This document shows positions 11,867 to 25,097 of a stretch of 64,000 nt of DNA, one piece after another. The stretch is from Kappaphycus alvarezii (lineage: Eukaryota > Rhodophyta > Florideophyceae > Gigartinales > Solieriaceae), in assembly GCA_002205965.3 (NCBI GenBank), contig NADL03000701.1, forward strand, positions 496,001-560,000. Direction: 5' to 3'. A program made the translations under genes and the position numbers. The notes under the pieces are model-generated. The model saw only the letters and a program-made list of their open reading frames with translations. It was not told where the DNA came from and ran no database searches. The number at the start of each line of letters is the position of its first letter. The first letter of the stretch is position 1.

Positions 11867-14800
11867 AATTATTACGCAGGCGATTTAGAGGGCATAATAT
11901 TTGGGGTGGTATGGTTGTGTAATTAGGGAGAAGTGAAAAAAGATTTCACTCTAGACTCGTGTGCTCCGCGGATAAAGCCATCCTTGTTAACGAAAAATTA
12001 AAACTTTTTATGCCGGTAAACTGACCAGGAAACCATGCCGGGCTTCTGTTACGGTAGAATAAGACGTGTTGAACAACAATGCCATACAGTACATTTGTAA
12101 AAGAGAGTGATAATGTCTTAGTGAGGTAATCAAAGCCGAGAAAAAATTTCTCTAAAGCAGCTCATGTAGCCTGCAACATCCAGTGAATCATGGATATGAG
12201 ATGAGTGGAGTTCCGTTTTTCCCTAACTTCAAGAGGTGGGGCCTCTCCAAATATAATTCTGCGTAAGCTGTATTAATTTGATCGAGTTGTGTCATTTTTC
12301 GCTGTATAGCCCCCAACTGGATCGAAATTTTGTCCTATTACTTGATTCTATTACTTGAATCAAGTAAGAAATTTTGCAAAAATTCGGTCCACTTGGGGCC
12401 TTTCAGCGATAATTCGCTAGAATTAACTCCTGATTGGACCATTATATACCTTGACACGACCTATTTCATTAGGATTCATCTGGAACCAGCTGGTAGTAGA
12501 AAAATAGAGATCCGAGGCAATAGATGAGTAGGTTCTTTCCAAATTAACCTCGGCGGTAGAATAAAATGCTTTTGGGAAGACCGATTAAGAAAAAACCAAA
12601 GAAAACCACCAAAGAAGTAGTGTGGAGAATATTATCTCGGTAGATCAGTTAATTATAAAAGAACAGAGTCCAAAGTCTGTAGAATTACAGGTAGTATCGA
12701 AAACTGGTTTCGGTTGCTCAGGGGCGCTGAATGCTTCCATAAACAGCGAATGGTTTAAAAATACTGTACTGTCGAGGAGAATTCCTCGACGGCGGCGGAG
12801 GAAGTGTTCAAATTCTTGGAAATTTCGATAGGAGGCGGCAATTTACAGGATAAACATAACATCAATTAGCGTAAATTTGTTTCCCCGTAATGCACGCAGT
12901 ATTTCACTCACATTCTTGTAGCTAATTTAATGCGGTTAGTCCCCCGAGATGAGGCAGAGATTTAGGCTCAATACTTTGAACTGTAAAGTTCTACCGGAGA
13001 TTTTATTTGAAATGTAAAACAAGAGTGTGGTTAGCTGTCCTGGTGAGGATATCTGATCAGGCTTCTGTTTCGTACCCTACAAGAAGCGGTACGTGGAAGT
13101 TTTGGAGTTGATCGACCCCTGTGAGTAAGGGGCGATAAAGGTGACCGGTAGAGTTCCTTAGCAAAAAACTATAGAAGTAATGGTGGGAAAGCGGTCGTTG
13201 TAAAAACTAAAGGCATCCGTAGACGGTTGTAAATCGGAGGTGATGTATGGTTGGATGTTTTGAGCCAAACGTTCGCTCATTAACTGTGAGAAAAGTTCAC
13301 TGTAACGATAAATTTTTTGAGATCATTTGAAAGATTGAATGAATAGAACACTGGACGTATGATTTCATACGCCAATGTGTGATTGACCAAGAAACTGTAA
13401 TTAAATTTCGATTTTTATCCATTGCGGTAGGCTTGGTCAAGGTTTCAAGCTTTGGGTAACCAAAGACAAACTTAAGGTCCGGTACGGAAGAGAGGAGGGC
13501 TATGTTGGCTAGATCGTGATTGTTTTTGATCTGGTTGGAATAAGAAACCCCTACAGGCTGGTATGCAAAATGTGAGCGACAAACCCGTTTGTATCTTCAG
13601 AGATAATTTTTGATGGTTGCTTATGCGGTCTTATATGTTGGGAATTGGTCTTAATTTGGAGATTTTCTTGGAAAAGGTGACTAGCGCAATGATCAGAGCT
13701 TCCATACCCGTTGTAGCGGTATTAGAACCAAGGACAGAGCACGGATCGAAGACGGAAGCGATCATAGATATCAGTGTGTCGATGTAGCGACGCTGGTACT
13801 TTCGAAAGACGTCAATCCTAGTGATAGTTCGTCTTCGGCGACAGTAAGTTCTAATTTAGAGTGGTGCATTGTTTCCTGGTTAAAATCATACCATTTATGC
13901 ACATTTACCCATAAAAATTAATGAAATACAGATCCATGGGCCCTTAAATCTCATAAATTTGCCTGTTTAAGACATATTGATATGTCTATTTGTAAAAAGG
14001 TAGGAAATTCAAAAATCCTTTTTTAGCTATATGTTACGATTATATATAAGCATATAGATGCATATTCAGTTTTTTCGGGATTTAATTACTATTCCTTGCT
14101 AACGATCTCTCTACTGTAATATCCTGAAAGTTAGTCATTCTGTCGTACAGTGCGAACTGCCCAAACGGCTGGGGAGAGTCATGGGCCACGACTAGAGTTA
14201 CCTGACAAGTTAAATGTCTATCTCACCTGCCAAGTTGCAGTACTTATATAATGCTCGCATTACTAAATTTCTGTACATAACTATCCGTTTCTACTCCGTG
14301 CCAAGTGAAAGGCTGTATAAGGCGCCCTATTTTGCCTAATCGAGGCGAGGATAAGAGGGGAGAAGAACGGCGTGACTGACTGCCTACTTTCCTGTATGTT
14401 CATTGTTTAAGGCGATCGGACCAATAAATAACACCAAATACGGGACTGGATCGGTATCCTAGGGCCTTTGTACCTGATCACGGAGTCTGCTTTTTTCACT
14501 CCCCGTCTCTGACACAGCGCATACTACACATTTATTATCTAGGTAGGTGCAAAATGCACTCTACTGTACTGCAGTGTAACGTACTGGTCTGCGCGTGTTA
14601 TTATGTTCCGGTACTATTCTATGTACATTTCACGGTTAAGTGCATAGAAAACATGTCTCCTATTTTGATGCTTTTAACCAGGAAGCAATGCAGTCATGTT
14701 CATATTCGTGAGAGGCTGTTTCTTTATAAGACAAGTGGCGGGACGTGATTTGATCCCAAAATAGACAACCCAACTGTAGCACCAGCATAAGAGGGCTTTA

Positions 14801-17392
14801 TGGCCTGGTATTCAAATACTTTGGCTTGAACACAGTGGGTGAGACAAAAGAAGTTTTAAGAATATTATACGATATATTTTTGTGTTAACAGCGGCAAAAG
14901 AAGCAACAATATAAAATACCCCGAAGATTATTAGAACAGTAAAAATTTATAGGAAATCAGCACATTTAGAAAGCGTTTCTTTCTTTCAGTAAGGATTGAT
15001 TCTATTTTTGTGCTTTGAGGTCAATAACTAACATCCGTGCACATCTTTGTACAACTCTCGGGCCAGCACAAGTTAACCTGTCATAGGTTTGCGGCTGTGA
15101 TGCAAAATGAAACGCAAAAATTACCTTAGACTCTACTTTATTTAAAGAGCGCATAGAATTTGCCTTCAAAGTATGCCAGAGCCCCAAATTTTGAGAACAA
15201 ATGTTCTGTATAATAGATTTTTCGCATCTAAGAAGCCATTTTAGGTGTACAACAGACAGGTCACATAAATGCTTGGGCCACTTAACCAGAACATCTAATT
15301 AAAGCCAATCCTCAAAGACACGGAAAGAGAACTCACCCAACCAATAGCGGAAAGTAAGCGTGACGTCAAAAGTGAAACAATTAGTGATTGCTCTAGGTTC
15401 AGTTTACACCGATATCAATTTAAGTGGATTGTAAACAAGTGCACTACGAGATTTCCTGGTTGAAAAGAATTGTCTTTCCGATAACTCTGACATTTCAGCA
15501 GAATCAGAAGCTTTTCTACATGTCTTGACACGAGTTTCCTCAGCAGTACACTTGGAAATTAACATAGGAGAACCTAAATATAAAAAAGGCAGTCATTCGA
15601 AAGAATTAAATCTCCAAAAAAGCTACGTCTAAAATACTTTCCATCATCCCTAAAAATATTTGGCCTTCAGTGTTTTTCAATTAGTACGATTTTTTCAAGC
15701 CTGAGTCCGATAAAGACAGAACTGCAGGACCACATCTTCTTAAGATAACAATCGACATTTATTTGACCGGCTCTAAGTTTCAGTCGAAGAGAACCACAGT
15801 TCTCGGAGATTCCGTAAGCTTCTCCGGCATGCTGTTGCATGAAGTGAGGGAATGGAAACTTTGCTGCAATGGCAAACGCAAAGTAATCACATCATCTTAT
15901 GGCCTTAGTGTGAACCTGAAACAAAATATTTGTTTTCCTCACAATTTTTTGATCTCTCTCAAATTAAACTATTAGTATCTGAATGTTGACGTATCCGGCA
16001 GAATTTTTCCAGTAATGACAAAAAAAACTTTAGAGAAATGTATAAACGCATATATAAACTTAAAATACACAAAGTTAGTAACCAGAATTCTAACAGTAAT
16101 TATAAACACTTTTAGTGTTCAATGAATTCTTTATATTCTATTGGACCGTCCAACAACTACTCGAAACCACCTTACCTCGCATTGCAAAAGCTACGAATTT
16201 TGGCTAAAATACAAGCATTGACCGTTTCATAGCACGAATTACTGTTTCAATAATGCCTAGCTGCAGAAATTCGTGAAATCATGGGAATTGTATCTTAACC
16301 ATGCTTACATATAAACGACCCTCAACGCCAAACTTTCAAAAGGCCGGGCGAAGTTCATATTTTTGAAAATGTTCATCCTCATTATTCTGTTCAAGAAAAT
16401 TTCAAATTTCGATGTTTTCTGGCAATTTTTACAGCCTGTTGCTTTCGTCTCAAGTATTTGATCTTATAGGGAAACGTTTTACCTAGCTCCCAGATAATTG
16501 GAACCCGATATCCTTTCCTTTTTTCTCCAAGGTTTAGAACGTGAAACGTCACAGGCAATTTGACATCTAATTTTCGGTGTATTTTGTATAGATAGAGTTT
16601 CAATTTGAGACCAAAATAATAGTTCATCTTCATTTTAAGAACTATTTAATGGATATTTTATGCATGCCGAGGAACAAGATTTTTCTTTCGCAGTTTTCGG
16701 TTGGTGAATCACAGTCAATGAATTAGGCGGGGTCCCAGTCTCATCTTTAGTCCGATAAAATTGCGGACTACACTATTGTAAATGGAAGTAGTGCTTCTTG
16801 AAAATACGAAGAAGAATTATTAAGAAATATTAGTAATCTTCCAAGTGCTATTGTTATGGCAAGTCAATCCATAATTATCAGAATCTTTGAGGGTTTTATC
16901 CACCGAAAATGACCGAAAGCTGTTTTTGATCGACTGTATGGTTCTTTACATGGTGTTACGTCATTAGTTACGTATTTAATATGAAAGAAAGTCAATAATC
17001 AAGATTTTGCATCTGACTACCCTATCCACTAACTATGAGAATATCACCTTTTAAAAATAGTGCACTGAGCATTTAAATGACGTAGTATAGCATATTTACA
17101 TAAAGAACTTATAGAAAGTGGGCTGGCTACTTTGTGAAAAACGTTTAAAGGATTTCATGTGAAAATTTGTTTTTTATCCTATTTGTCAGTTTTGTAAATA
17201 TTTTTGTTGCCCCTTTTAGGCTTATTAGGAGACTCTTCTTGCCTGTTGCTTAGTTGGCTGTGAAAATACATGTACTTCTCTTTCAATGGAGCTCACTATA
17301 GAATTATACAATTATATCCTTTTTATTCGAAGTGCTTTCTCATTCTTTTAATGGTACAGTGGTTCGTTATGATATCATAGTATCAGTTTTAA
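11867..17392. other. AT-rich stretch without recognisable genes
   Basis: ORFs are short and match nothing known to me. One isolated TACTGTAC motif with flanking variants lies at 14562-14590, the leftmost I noticed in the window. Confidence 0.5.
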
Positions 17393-17647
17393 ATGAGAAG
17401 ATTGAGTGGATCATTGAGCCTCATTCTTTTTGTTCTAATTCTAATATTTCAATTTTTAGAAGAAGAAGGTTCAATTTTTACTCAGAATGAGTTGGTTGTT
17501 GCGGAAAACGGATGTACTTATGACAAATTTCTCATACCAAGAAATGTAAAGGATGAAATGAAAGATATACATGAAAAGAATCGTGCAAGTTGTGAAATAG
17601 CCAATAAAAGTATCAATAATTTTACCTCTTTTGGCTGTATGTTTTAG
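17393..17647 (+). CDS. Small ORF with hydrophobic N-terminus, unidentified
   Basis: An 84-codon ORF starting at ATG. Residues 4-21 are almost wholly hydrophobic after two Arg, as in a signal peptide or anchor; the rest is polar and acidic-basic mixed with three Cys. No family recognised, no neighbour on either side, and no clear promoter or poly-A signal. In AT-rich sequence this could be chance. Confidence 0.2.
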   Translation: MRRLSGSLSLILFVLILIFQFLEEEGSIFTQNELVVAENGCTYDKFLIPRNVKDEMKDIHEKNRASCEIANKSINNFTSFGCMF

Positions 17648-18979
17648 GGCTCCGTGGATTTTTGTACATAGCTACCGTAATGGTTGAAAATACTGACTTT
17701 ATCTGATACTTTTCAGTAAAATTCTGTTGATTAAAATTGAATTGAATAATATCTACTTAGATAGTTTTGTTACAAACGGAAGCAACCTAATGATTTATTC
17801 TATTCGATTATTAACGGATCCCAATCTTGCAGTTTGTCGACTAAAGCCTGTAATTTCTTATAAATTGTTGTAAATTGGCTTCAAACCAATGGGAATCTCT
17901 CGACTATTTTCTCCAAATGCTGAAAAATTTTCTCTTCAAGGCGAATATGTAAGTATGTAATTGGAATTCACTGCCATTCCTCGCATAGGATTTTTACTCC
18001 ATTCGATTTATACAACAATCTTTGACGAGTTAGGCCCCAAATTTCTTCTTCAGAGTTCTCGTTTACATTACATTGAATCAGTTGAGATGGATTGAAAATT
18101 TATGCTTATCATGCTAGAAAAATTAAAAGAAAACGTGTAGAGTAGGCAAATCAAACTTATCACATGTTGAAACGAAATTTTTTCGGGTACGGGGGAGTGA
18201 GTTACTGTCTACTCCAGAGTACTAGGGATCTTTTGTTGAATAAACGGAAACATTTTCCATTGCACTACCAGTGTGAAGCAAGTTTTTCGTTGCATTCGTG
18301 GAGTTGGAAATGGGTGACGTCTGAGGAATGGTCTACGGTACTTCGGATCCGCGTGATGTGCCTTGAGAGAGCGCGAGTAATTCTTCGTTGTCACACTCGA
18401 AATATATGTTCATTACCTGCTTGTAGGTTCGCCGATTCCCATCAACTGGATAAGAATTCCATGTGCTTCAGGTGATTGCAGCTATGCGAAAAATTAGCAT
18501 TTAGAAAGGCTTTCTGTTTCGCGTTTACTAATTGCAAGACTGACTGCATTGCATAATACATTGCGTTCTTGACGTGTCGTTATGTGTGCGGACGAATTGA
18601 AACTGCTTATTAAGTGGTCACAAATATGTTGTGAAGAATATTCGGGAGATTCGAGGGGCTTGGTAAATGATTGAAGTACATGAGGGTCGAGAAATATGGA
18701 TTGGTGGAGGAATACGTGGTACAAAGACAGGATTTCTTCAGTGCTGCAGGTTTTTCAGGGTTAGTTACGCTACCGTGAAAAAGGCTACGGGTAGACTCTG
18801 GTGTGCTTATTTTAGGTAGGTGATAATAATATTTTGTTAATGGATATTCTGCCGGTGGTTTTATCTCTATGAGTAGCTAGATGCTTGAGAATTCATTCGG
18901 TGAAATGTAAGGTGTACCGATTCCAGTACAGTACCCAACCTCGGCAAGGAGAAAGGAGGCCTCCAACTACTGTACTCAA
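17648..18979. other. Stretch without recognisable genes
   Basis: Short overlapping ORFs only (the longest, 18164-18475, is 103 codons, unidentified). GC content rises toward 18.2 kb. Confidence 0.45.
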
Positions 18980-19622
18980 GAACGGTTACCTTTCAAAGGT
19001 TTATTGCAAAGTACTGCAGACCAATTGGCACTCGTACTGTACTCCCACCGGCAGTACTGATTTTGGTGACCTTTTTTTGATCCAATTTCTCTGTACAGGT
19101 CATATGACTGCCATCCTACAGGCACTGTACTACACTGTACAGTACGGGAATTTATGTCGACTGCCGGCCATCAACGGTGTTGGTACTTTATATTCACCCG
19201 AGTGGGCCCGAGGGCGTGTATTCCGGACAGCCCGGCCCCCAAACTGGACCTGATGTTTCCGCAGGTGAAGAGCCCCTATTGGGCTAACTGTCGACTTTAC
19301 TCATCTCTAACTTGGATCTCCATTACTTGTCCGACCTTGACAGTACTTACCCCGCCGTCGTAGATAACAATAACCTAGCTAACTAGTATTTATACCTTCC
19401 TGGCCACTAGGGCTCCAGACTTACAAGACCTCCGGTGTTGGCTCTGAACTTGACACCCAACTTCCGCACTTTCGGCAACCTTGCCAACGGAAACTTTGGC
19501 TATAGCCACGTTTATCCGCCCTGGTTTCCCTTTTATTTCCCCCTCTCTATTCATTACTAAACTACCCTCTTAATTGCTTGTTTGTGACATTTTATCACAC
19601 TAGGCGCCCCAAACTCCGGTAT
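18980..19622 (+). repeat. LTR-like repeat, copy A
   Basis: Matches 29560-30163 in the same orientation, with diverged but clearly alignable landmarks in the same order: CACTGTACT, a GATC-flanked T-run, GGACCTGAT, CCTATTGGGC, CTAGCTAACTAGTATTTATA, CCGGTGTTGGCTCTGAACTTGA and a GGCGCCCC end. The end resembles the LTR/primer-site junction of retroelements. A weaker match starts near 33500, and a reversed copy lies at 60860-61450. No intact gag-pol lies between A and B, so it is probably a solo LTR. Confidence 0.6.
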
Positions 19623-21267
19623 TGGAGAAGAAACATATGTCGAGAGTAGAAGCAGAACAAAAGAACTTTGCGACCGTCATATGGAGGGATTGTGGCTTTC
19701 TGAAAGGAAACAGCCGACTACTATGCAAAGTGGCGGCAATAAAAGGTATAAAAACGCATTCAGGAATAAGATTAAATCGTATCAATTCCTGACGTTAGAG
19801 GTGAGGTATTTGATGGGATTGTGGACGGATCAAGTGTTCCAAATTATCCCACATTGTCAGAAAATAGAAATATCTATCCAATATCATTAAGCAGGTCAAT
19901 TATCAGCCAATATATGCATTATGTGTCTGAAAGTCAGTCAGTCCATAGTTCATATGAATATACTTCTAACAAAGGCAATAAAGTTGGAAATGAAGCAAAG
20001 AAATTACTTCTTTCATTAAAACTTTGTTAGGTGTTCCGAATAAAGCCATTATGGAAGGTACATCCCGGGAAGAAAAATTGAGAATCACTGTTTGGTTCCT
20101 CGACACTACGGTCTCTAAGGTGGCATCATTGTCCCGGAAAGAACGCTTTGGGCTCATTCCAGGCGATACTACGCTTACCGAATGGACCGGCTTCCTTACT
20201 GGTGCTCCTTCCGGATCTTCCCTATTTGCTTAGAGTATCTTCCTGTGGCAGGCACAAGACTAGGCTCCTGTACTTATTGTTGTACTGTACGGACGACCCC
20301 CCCCATTTGGTCACAGTACTCCAGTACAACGACACTAACTTTCAACGAATAGTGAAAAATAGTGTACTAAATAGATGCCCGGGAGGGCCAGGCTCCTCAC
20401 TCCAATCTCCATTCTGGAAAGATGGCATCCGAGAGCTTTTTCAGTTATCGTGGGACTGGCAATAGCTGTCGGGAGTACGGTACAGCCATGAAGCTTTTGT
20501 CGAGGACGAGATGATTTCTTTTGCAACAAGATGCCGCACTAGTAGTCTCCTCTCAGGCGGCATGTTTGTTGTTTGGTCTCCGCACATCTTTGTAGATAGA
20601 GTGAAGACATCTGCCGTCTTCTTTGTTACACAACGCCTTCATCACCAACTCACCTGGTTGTCGGCGTTCCAAGCTCGCACAGTAAGCACAACCCCTCTTT
20701 CCCAACTGGGAAACTTTTTATACACTACTGTACTGTACTTCACTGTACAGTACAGTATGCAGTACAATGGCATGAAACTACAAGGTTGTACCGCAAATTG
20801 GAATGAATTATCAATTTCGACAATGGGTGACACGTGGATAATACGTGTTATGTCTAGAGCAAATCAAGCCATATTGTTTGACTAGAGAATTATTGCAGTC
20901 GATCAGTCAACATTTTAAGCTGCGACGAGTACTTTATTTGTACTCCGTGCAACCATGCCCGATTGTTCTCATAAAACCGCGACATATCGCAGTAGCACCC
21001 GCCAGTCCTGTTCAGGTCACCCTTTCACCCTGTCGCCCTGCACCCTACCATCACCAAGCCAGCCGCGCCTTCATCTCTCCTTACAAACCAAGGTTCAACA
21101 CACCGATTCCTGCATCAGGTCAACCACATCGCATACACTCGCAGCTTCGTGCTAGTCCCAATTCACAATTTCCAATTCGTTGAAAGGGTCCTCATCTCCA
21201 TTTGCTACTTTTTGCGCAAATTTGTCACCGCCCTAGGAATCTCACCACATCTAGCAACACCTCCGCG
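19623..21267. other. Spacer with TACTGTAC clusters, no supported gene
   Basis: ORFs up to 124 codons occur on both strands but none is recognised. Self-complementary GTACAGTAC/TACTGTAC runs lie at 20278-20333 and 20718-20765. The last 300 bases, pyrimidine-rich and lacking TACTGTAC, probably contain the SEC61G promoter and 5' UTR. Confidence 0.4.
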
Positions 21268-21625
21268 ATGGACGCCGCCAAATCAGTCAGCGAGCCACTT
21301 CACGGATTCATGGTCGACTCTGTCCGACTCGTCCGTCGTTGCAACAAGCCCGACCGCAAAGGTGAGTTGACCCAACTTTCATCGTGTTCCCCTCTCATGT
21401 ACCCCTGATTGCACTCTAACCCCACGTCCATATCTCTAATCGTATGCATTTCTATTATATTCGACGTTACTCATCTACCCGTCCGTTGTTTGCACACTCG
21501 CTCCCGAAAATTAAGAGTTCCTGAAGATCTCTACCGCTACCGCGATCGGCTTTGCGGTCATGGGCTTTATTGGCTTCTTTGTGCGACTCATTCACATCCC
21601 AGTTAACTCAATTCTGCTTGGTTAA
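21268..21625 (+). CDS. SEC61G: Protein translocase Sec61 subunit gamma
   Basis: Two exons, 21268-21361 and 21516-21625, joined across a 154-nt GTGAGT...AG intron that splits a Glu codon; the product is 67 residues, the usual Sec61-gamma/SecE length. Exon 1 gives the amphipathic cytosolic N-terminus with [16 protein letters not shown]. Exon 2 gives the single membrane helix [20 protein letters not shown] and the short lumenal IPVNSILLG tail. Both halves match the eukaryotic family almost residue for residue. The protein clamps the Sec61 channel for co-translational import into the ER. It is intact and is the best-supported host gene here, with transposon debris on both sides. The stop is TAA 21623-21625. 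Confidence 0.95.
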
Positions 21626-22095
21626 TCATCTGCCTTCTTCGCGGTGGCTACTCTCGTCCTCGCGTCCGCTTTCTGACGTGGCTACGGTGTTAATGTGTTA
21701 TCGCTCTAACATTGCGTTTGTGACATCCGCGCATTCTGGTCTCGTCTAGGTTAACATTTTGAATTGGAGACCGTAACTAAACCTGCACCATGTTCTTGTT
21801 GTTGCCGAGCTGTCCACTTTCCCATTTGCCTCTCAACCCTCCGGCCCCGCCTCCCTTCCCATGGGAGGGATCTGAAACACATTCCACCACACATTGCGCA
21901 CCTTGACCGTACCAAAACCCTGATGACAAATTCTCTTCCGTCTCCCGCGCTTTTGGCATAAGTCCACATCGATTTGCCACAGGGGTTTAGAAATGCCCCT
22001 CTTCATATTCGTGCCTTCGAAGTGGCGATATTCATTCCAACACGCCTCCCACATACCGCCGTGAGCCATCTACCGCTCCCATCTAACCTGCGTAC

Positions 22096-22940
22096 GTGAC
22101 ACCCGAGAGCACGCATCACAAGAACCGCAGTCAGTACCTCAAGCAAGGAGTCACCATAAAATTGGCCAACCTTTCGGCCCGCAGCCGTGGCACCCTTTTC
22201 GCAGTACTTCCCGCCGAGGGCTATGTGGTTACATGCAGTCCCATTGGTGATCCCTGTGTTGTGCCGCTATGTATCCTTCAGGCAACCCGGCGTGAGGGTA
22301 GCGGAGAAGCAAGAGTGGATTTACTCTGAGGCTTTCTGCGAGTGGAAAGAACCATCAAGCAATGAACCTCGATTTCATGCGGTTCGTGAAGCACAGTGTC
22401 GGGCCAACCGCACTGCGCTTAACAAACCATGTAGAGGAAGCATTCTTGTCCCTTGAACCCTGACGTTCAACGTGTGATTGTTTGTTCTTACTATGTCTTG
22501 CGCTATAGAAATATTGGGGACATGTGCAACCGGGAATCCTAATCCCTCGTCACCCCCATAGTGCGCATCTGCCCACAATGACAGCTGCCCTACATGCTCG
22601 GCGGTTGCATCGCCATCCATCATATCCCGTGCACCTCGCACGACAAGACATATCTCCGCTGCATATAGCAGCCGCCCGTTCGCCTCACCTGTCAACCTCC
22701 GTGCAGCTTATTATTCCGATATCTTCCATTTTTCAGTCATTGCGTTGCCACAGTTGACGTCACTGGAGACCCCCTGATCCGTATACCGTTCGAACGTGTT
22801 CGGACTCGAGACCATGTCAACCACAGCTTTTCTTCACGTATTGCTCTATCTCTATCCTCTGCCGGCAATCTCAAATTCGTGTTCGCATTATTGGTTGGCC
22901 AGCTGAAGAAGGGCTGGAGAAGGGCTGATTGCTCGAGTTA
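22096..22940 (+). other. Coding-like segments, unidentified
   Basis: Three plus-strand stretches read like protein: 22136-22260, 22270-22456 (VAEKQEWIYSEAFCEWKEP) and 22743-22940 (DPLIRIPFERVRTRDHVNHS). They lie in different frames and I could not find splice sites that join them in phase. The minus strand at 22375-22695 is also open for 106 codons. This may be a spliced or decayed gene downstream of SEC61G; no family recognised. Confidence 0.2.
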
Positions 22941-23232
22941 ATTCCCATCGTAGTCTTCTCGGACCCCATGTCGTGCAACCCATCCCCTCTCTCAAATCGA
23001 CATTTGTCGTCTGCAAACCTTGCGTGCACCTCCTAGGGCTAAATAGCGTTGACTACTGACCTCTCCCGTATCAATTTAGGTTCATATGTATATCTTGGAT
23101 CGCTACACTTCCTCGGAGGGACCCCCTCTTCGCACGTCCGTGTTAAAGACGTCTTCAAATTCGTCTGGACAAGTTTCCCCTATACAACCATGAAACGACT
23201 CACAAACATGCGAGGTGTCGTAGCAATGAAAC

Positions 23233-24113
23233 ATGAAAATCGCTATTCCGATTAATGTGGAAGATGTTACACCTTTTTGTCGCTCTCCTCATTACATGTG
23301 GCTGCGCAAGACAATCAAGCGATATGAACAGTTGCTAGAGGAGTGCTTGCTGCTTGTAAGACGTTGCCGGAGACTTGCATATGCGGTTGATACGTTACCG
23401 ACCGATACGTATCGGAAGACCGGCGCAGTTGATGAGTTACCGTTAGATACGTATCCAAAGACCAAGAAGTCGATCGCTACTATGGCATTGCAGTAGCAAG
23501 TTATCATGGCTCAGGAATACTAAAGCGGCACCCGAGTAAAAGCACATGGAATCTTGCTTCAGGGACTCCATGCCAGTCATTGCTCAACCAGGAGGATGGT
23601 GCGGGACTTGCAGCGTCTAAGATGGTATCATCATCGAGTCGGATGCCTTGAATCTTGGACATGAACGCAAATTCAAAACGATTGAGGACGATGTTATTCC
23701 CAGTTTTGATAAATTGTTGGGAATGTGCCTAACTATTTGCGCCGCTCGTAGCGGTGCCAGATTATAAGAGTGCAAGATTAGGCTCGTAGGGATTGAGTTA
23801 ATTTTCTAGTACTTGACCGAGTCGTCCAGTATCAATGGAATGAAGGCCGTTTCAGGGACCGACGAATCAGGACATAGCGGCATGGATAACAAGACGTACA
23901 GAGAAACGTGACGAACGCGAAGAATGCAATTGGAATCTTTTCATGTTGTTCTTGGAGGCTGTGAGAGCGGTCAAGGTGACTCCGAGACGTCGAGTTGCTA
24001 CTCTTTGTCAAGAGAGGTATTTGTGCCAGCCCGAATTCGCATTAAAGAATTGCAAAGTGAATGAAATATTCCTGCCGGTCACCGATCTATTAGAATATGT
24101 CGCAAAGTGTTGA
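23233..24113 (+). pseudogene. Unidentified protein-like region, interrupted
   Basis: An 87-codon ORF (23233-23496) rich in Arg, Leu and Cys carries a 14-residue repeat (AVDTLPTDTYRKTG, then AVDELPLDTYPKTK). After many stops a second protein-like stretch runs at about 23870-24113 (NLFMLFLEAVRAVKVTPRRR, then LPVTDLLEYVAKC). Whether they belong together is unknown. I do not recognise the family; it could be an old element ORF or a dead host gene. Confidence 0.25.
23383..23466 (+). repeat. 42-bp tandem repeat, two copies, inside an ORF
   Basis: 23383-23424 and 23425-23466 align end to end. Both keep frame and encode the AVD-LP-DTY-KT pattern described for the surrounding ORF. Confidence 0.75.
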
Positions 24114-24557
24114 CGGCATCGGGGAATGTGGCAACCCGTTGCCGATGCGCATTCTGGCGTGCCATTTGGGATTCGTAGTTTGCGAATACGGAGCGGGTGA
24201 GAGTGTACCTGGAAGGAGGCAAGACGATAATGAACATACTCAGTGCTCTATAGTGAAGCCAGCGAGCCGTGCAATCGCTCTTATCGAAACCTATCGCTCC
24301 TTTAAATATCCAGTTGACAACCATGAGGTTGTGAAGGTATTGAACTATGAACAATACGCCAGTTCAGCTACTCGAGAGTTATGAACCTCCTCCCACGCCT
24401 GCTCCCATAGATTTGGGTGCCGACCAGCTCTAGGTCGAGAACCAATCCAGCTGCGGCTGGTATCCTTCCTGGACACCACTTGTATATCTCGTAAGGCAAG
24501 GGTCTCAGGCGTGACAGGCATGTGTCAACCGTTTCTCCCCTTTCCGCCTTTGGCTAA

Positions 24558-25097
24558 ATGGCGGAAAATCAATCGTACGTTTGGCCAGAGGCGACATACC
24601 GCACCTTGCGCTGCCCACTACTTGAGCAGCGACCCTTCTGTGATCTGGCAATGTACCAACGCGCCTTGGACACCCACCGCGCTTGGTCCCTCTCGTGCAC
24701 GCAATCCAGGATCCCCCCCTTCAGTCTTCTCTGCTTTAGCCAAACCCCAACGTATATGACATCGATGGACGCAATCCACAAAAGAGTGCAGGAAGAAATA
24801 CCTCTCACCGACTACAGGGAGCAGTCTTTTCGAGCCACCATGGCTCTCCTGGGTCGAAAGAATACTGTACAGTACTGTGCCCCACACACGGGACTGAAAC
24901 CAAATATTACTGAGAGTCCTCACTGCGGCTCCACTATGATTGCTGTGTTCCAATTTTCCCTTCGCACATGCAATGCACAAAACGGAATTGCCCCGAAAGG
25001 CGCGAGTGCTTCAGCCACCCTCTCCTGCGTTGCGTGCAAGGAGCCAGAGCAAGCGGCGTCACGATCATCTGGTCATTCTACTGGCTTGCAATTTTAA
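24558..25097 (+). CDS. Hypothetical ORF of 179 codons
   Basis: The longest ORF between SEC61G and the Tc1 element, starting at ATG 24558. Composition is unremarkable apart from eleven Cys; no domain, signal peptide or membrane helix stands out. A TACTGTACAGTACTGT palindrome lies inside it at 24862-24877, which argues against conserved coding. Opposite-strand ORFs of 79-120 codons overlap it. Probably not a gene, but it cannot be excluded. Confidence 0.15.
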   Translation: MAENQSYVWPEATYRTLRCPLLEQRPFCDLAMYQRALDTHRAWSLSCTQSRIPPFSLLCFSQTPTYMTSMDAIHKRVQEEIPLTDYREQSFRATMALLGRKNTVQYCAPHTGLKPNITESPHCGSTMIAVFQFSLRTCNAQNGIAPKGASASATLSCVACKEPEQAASRSSGHSTGLQF

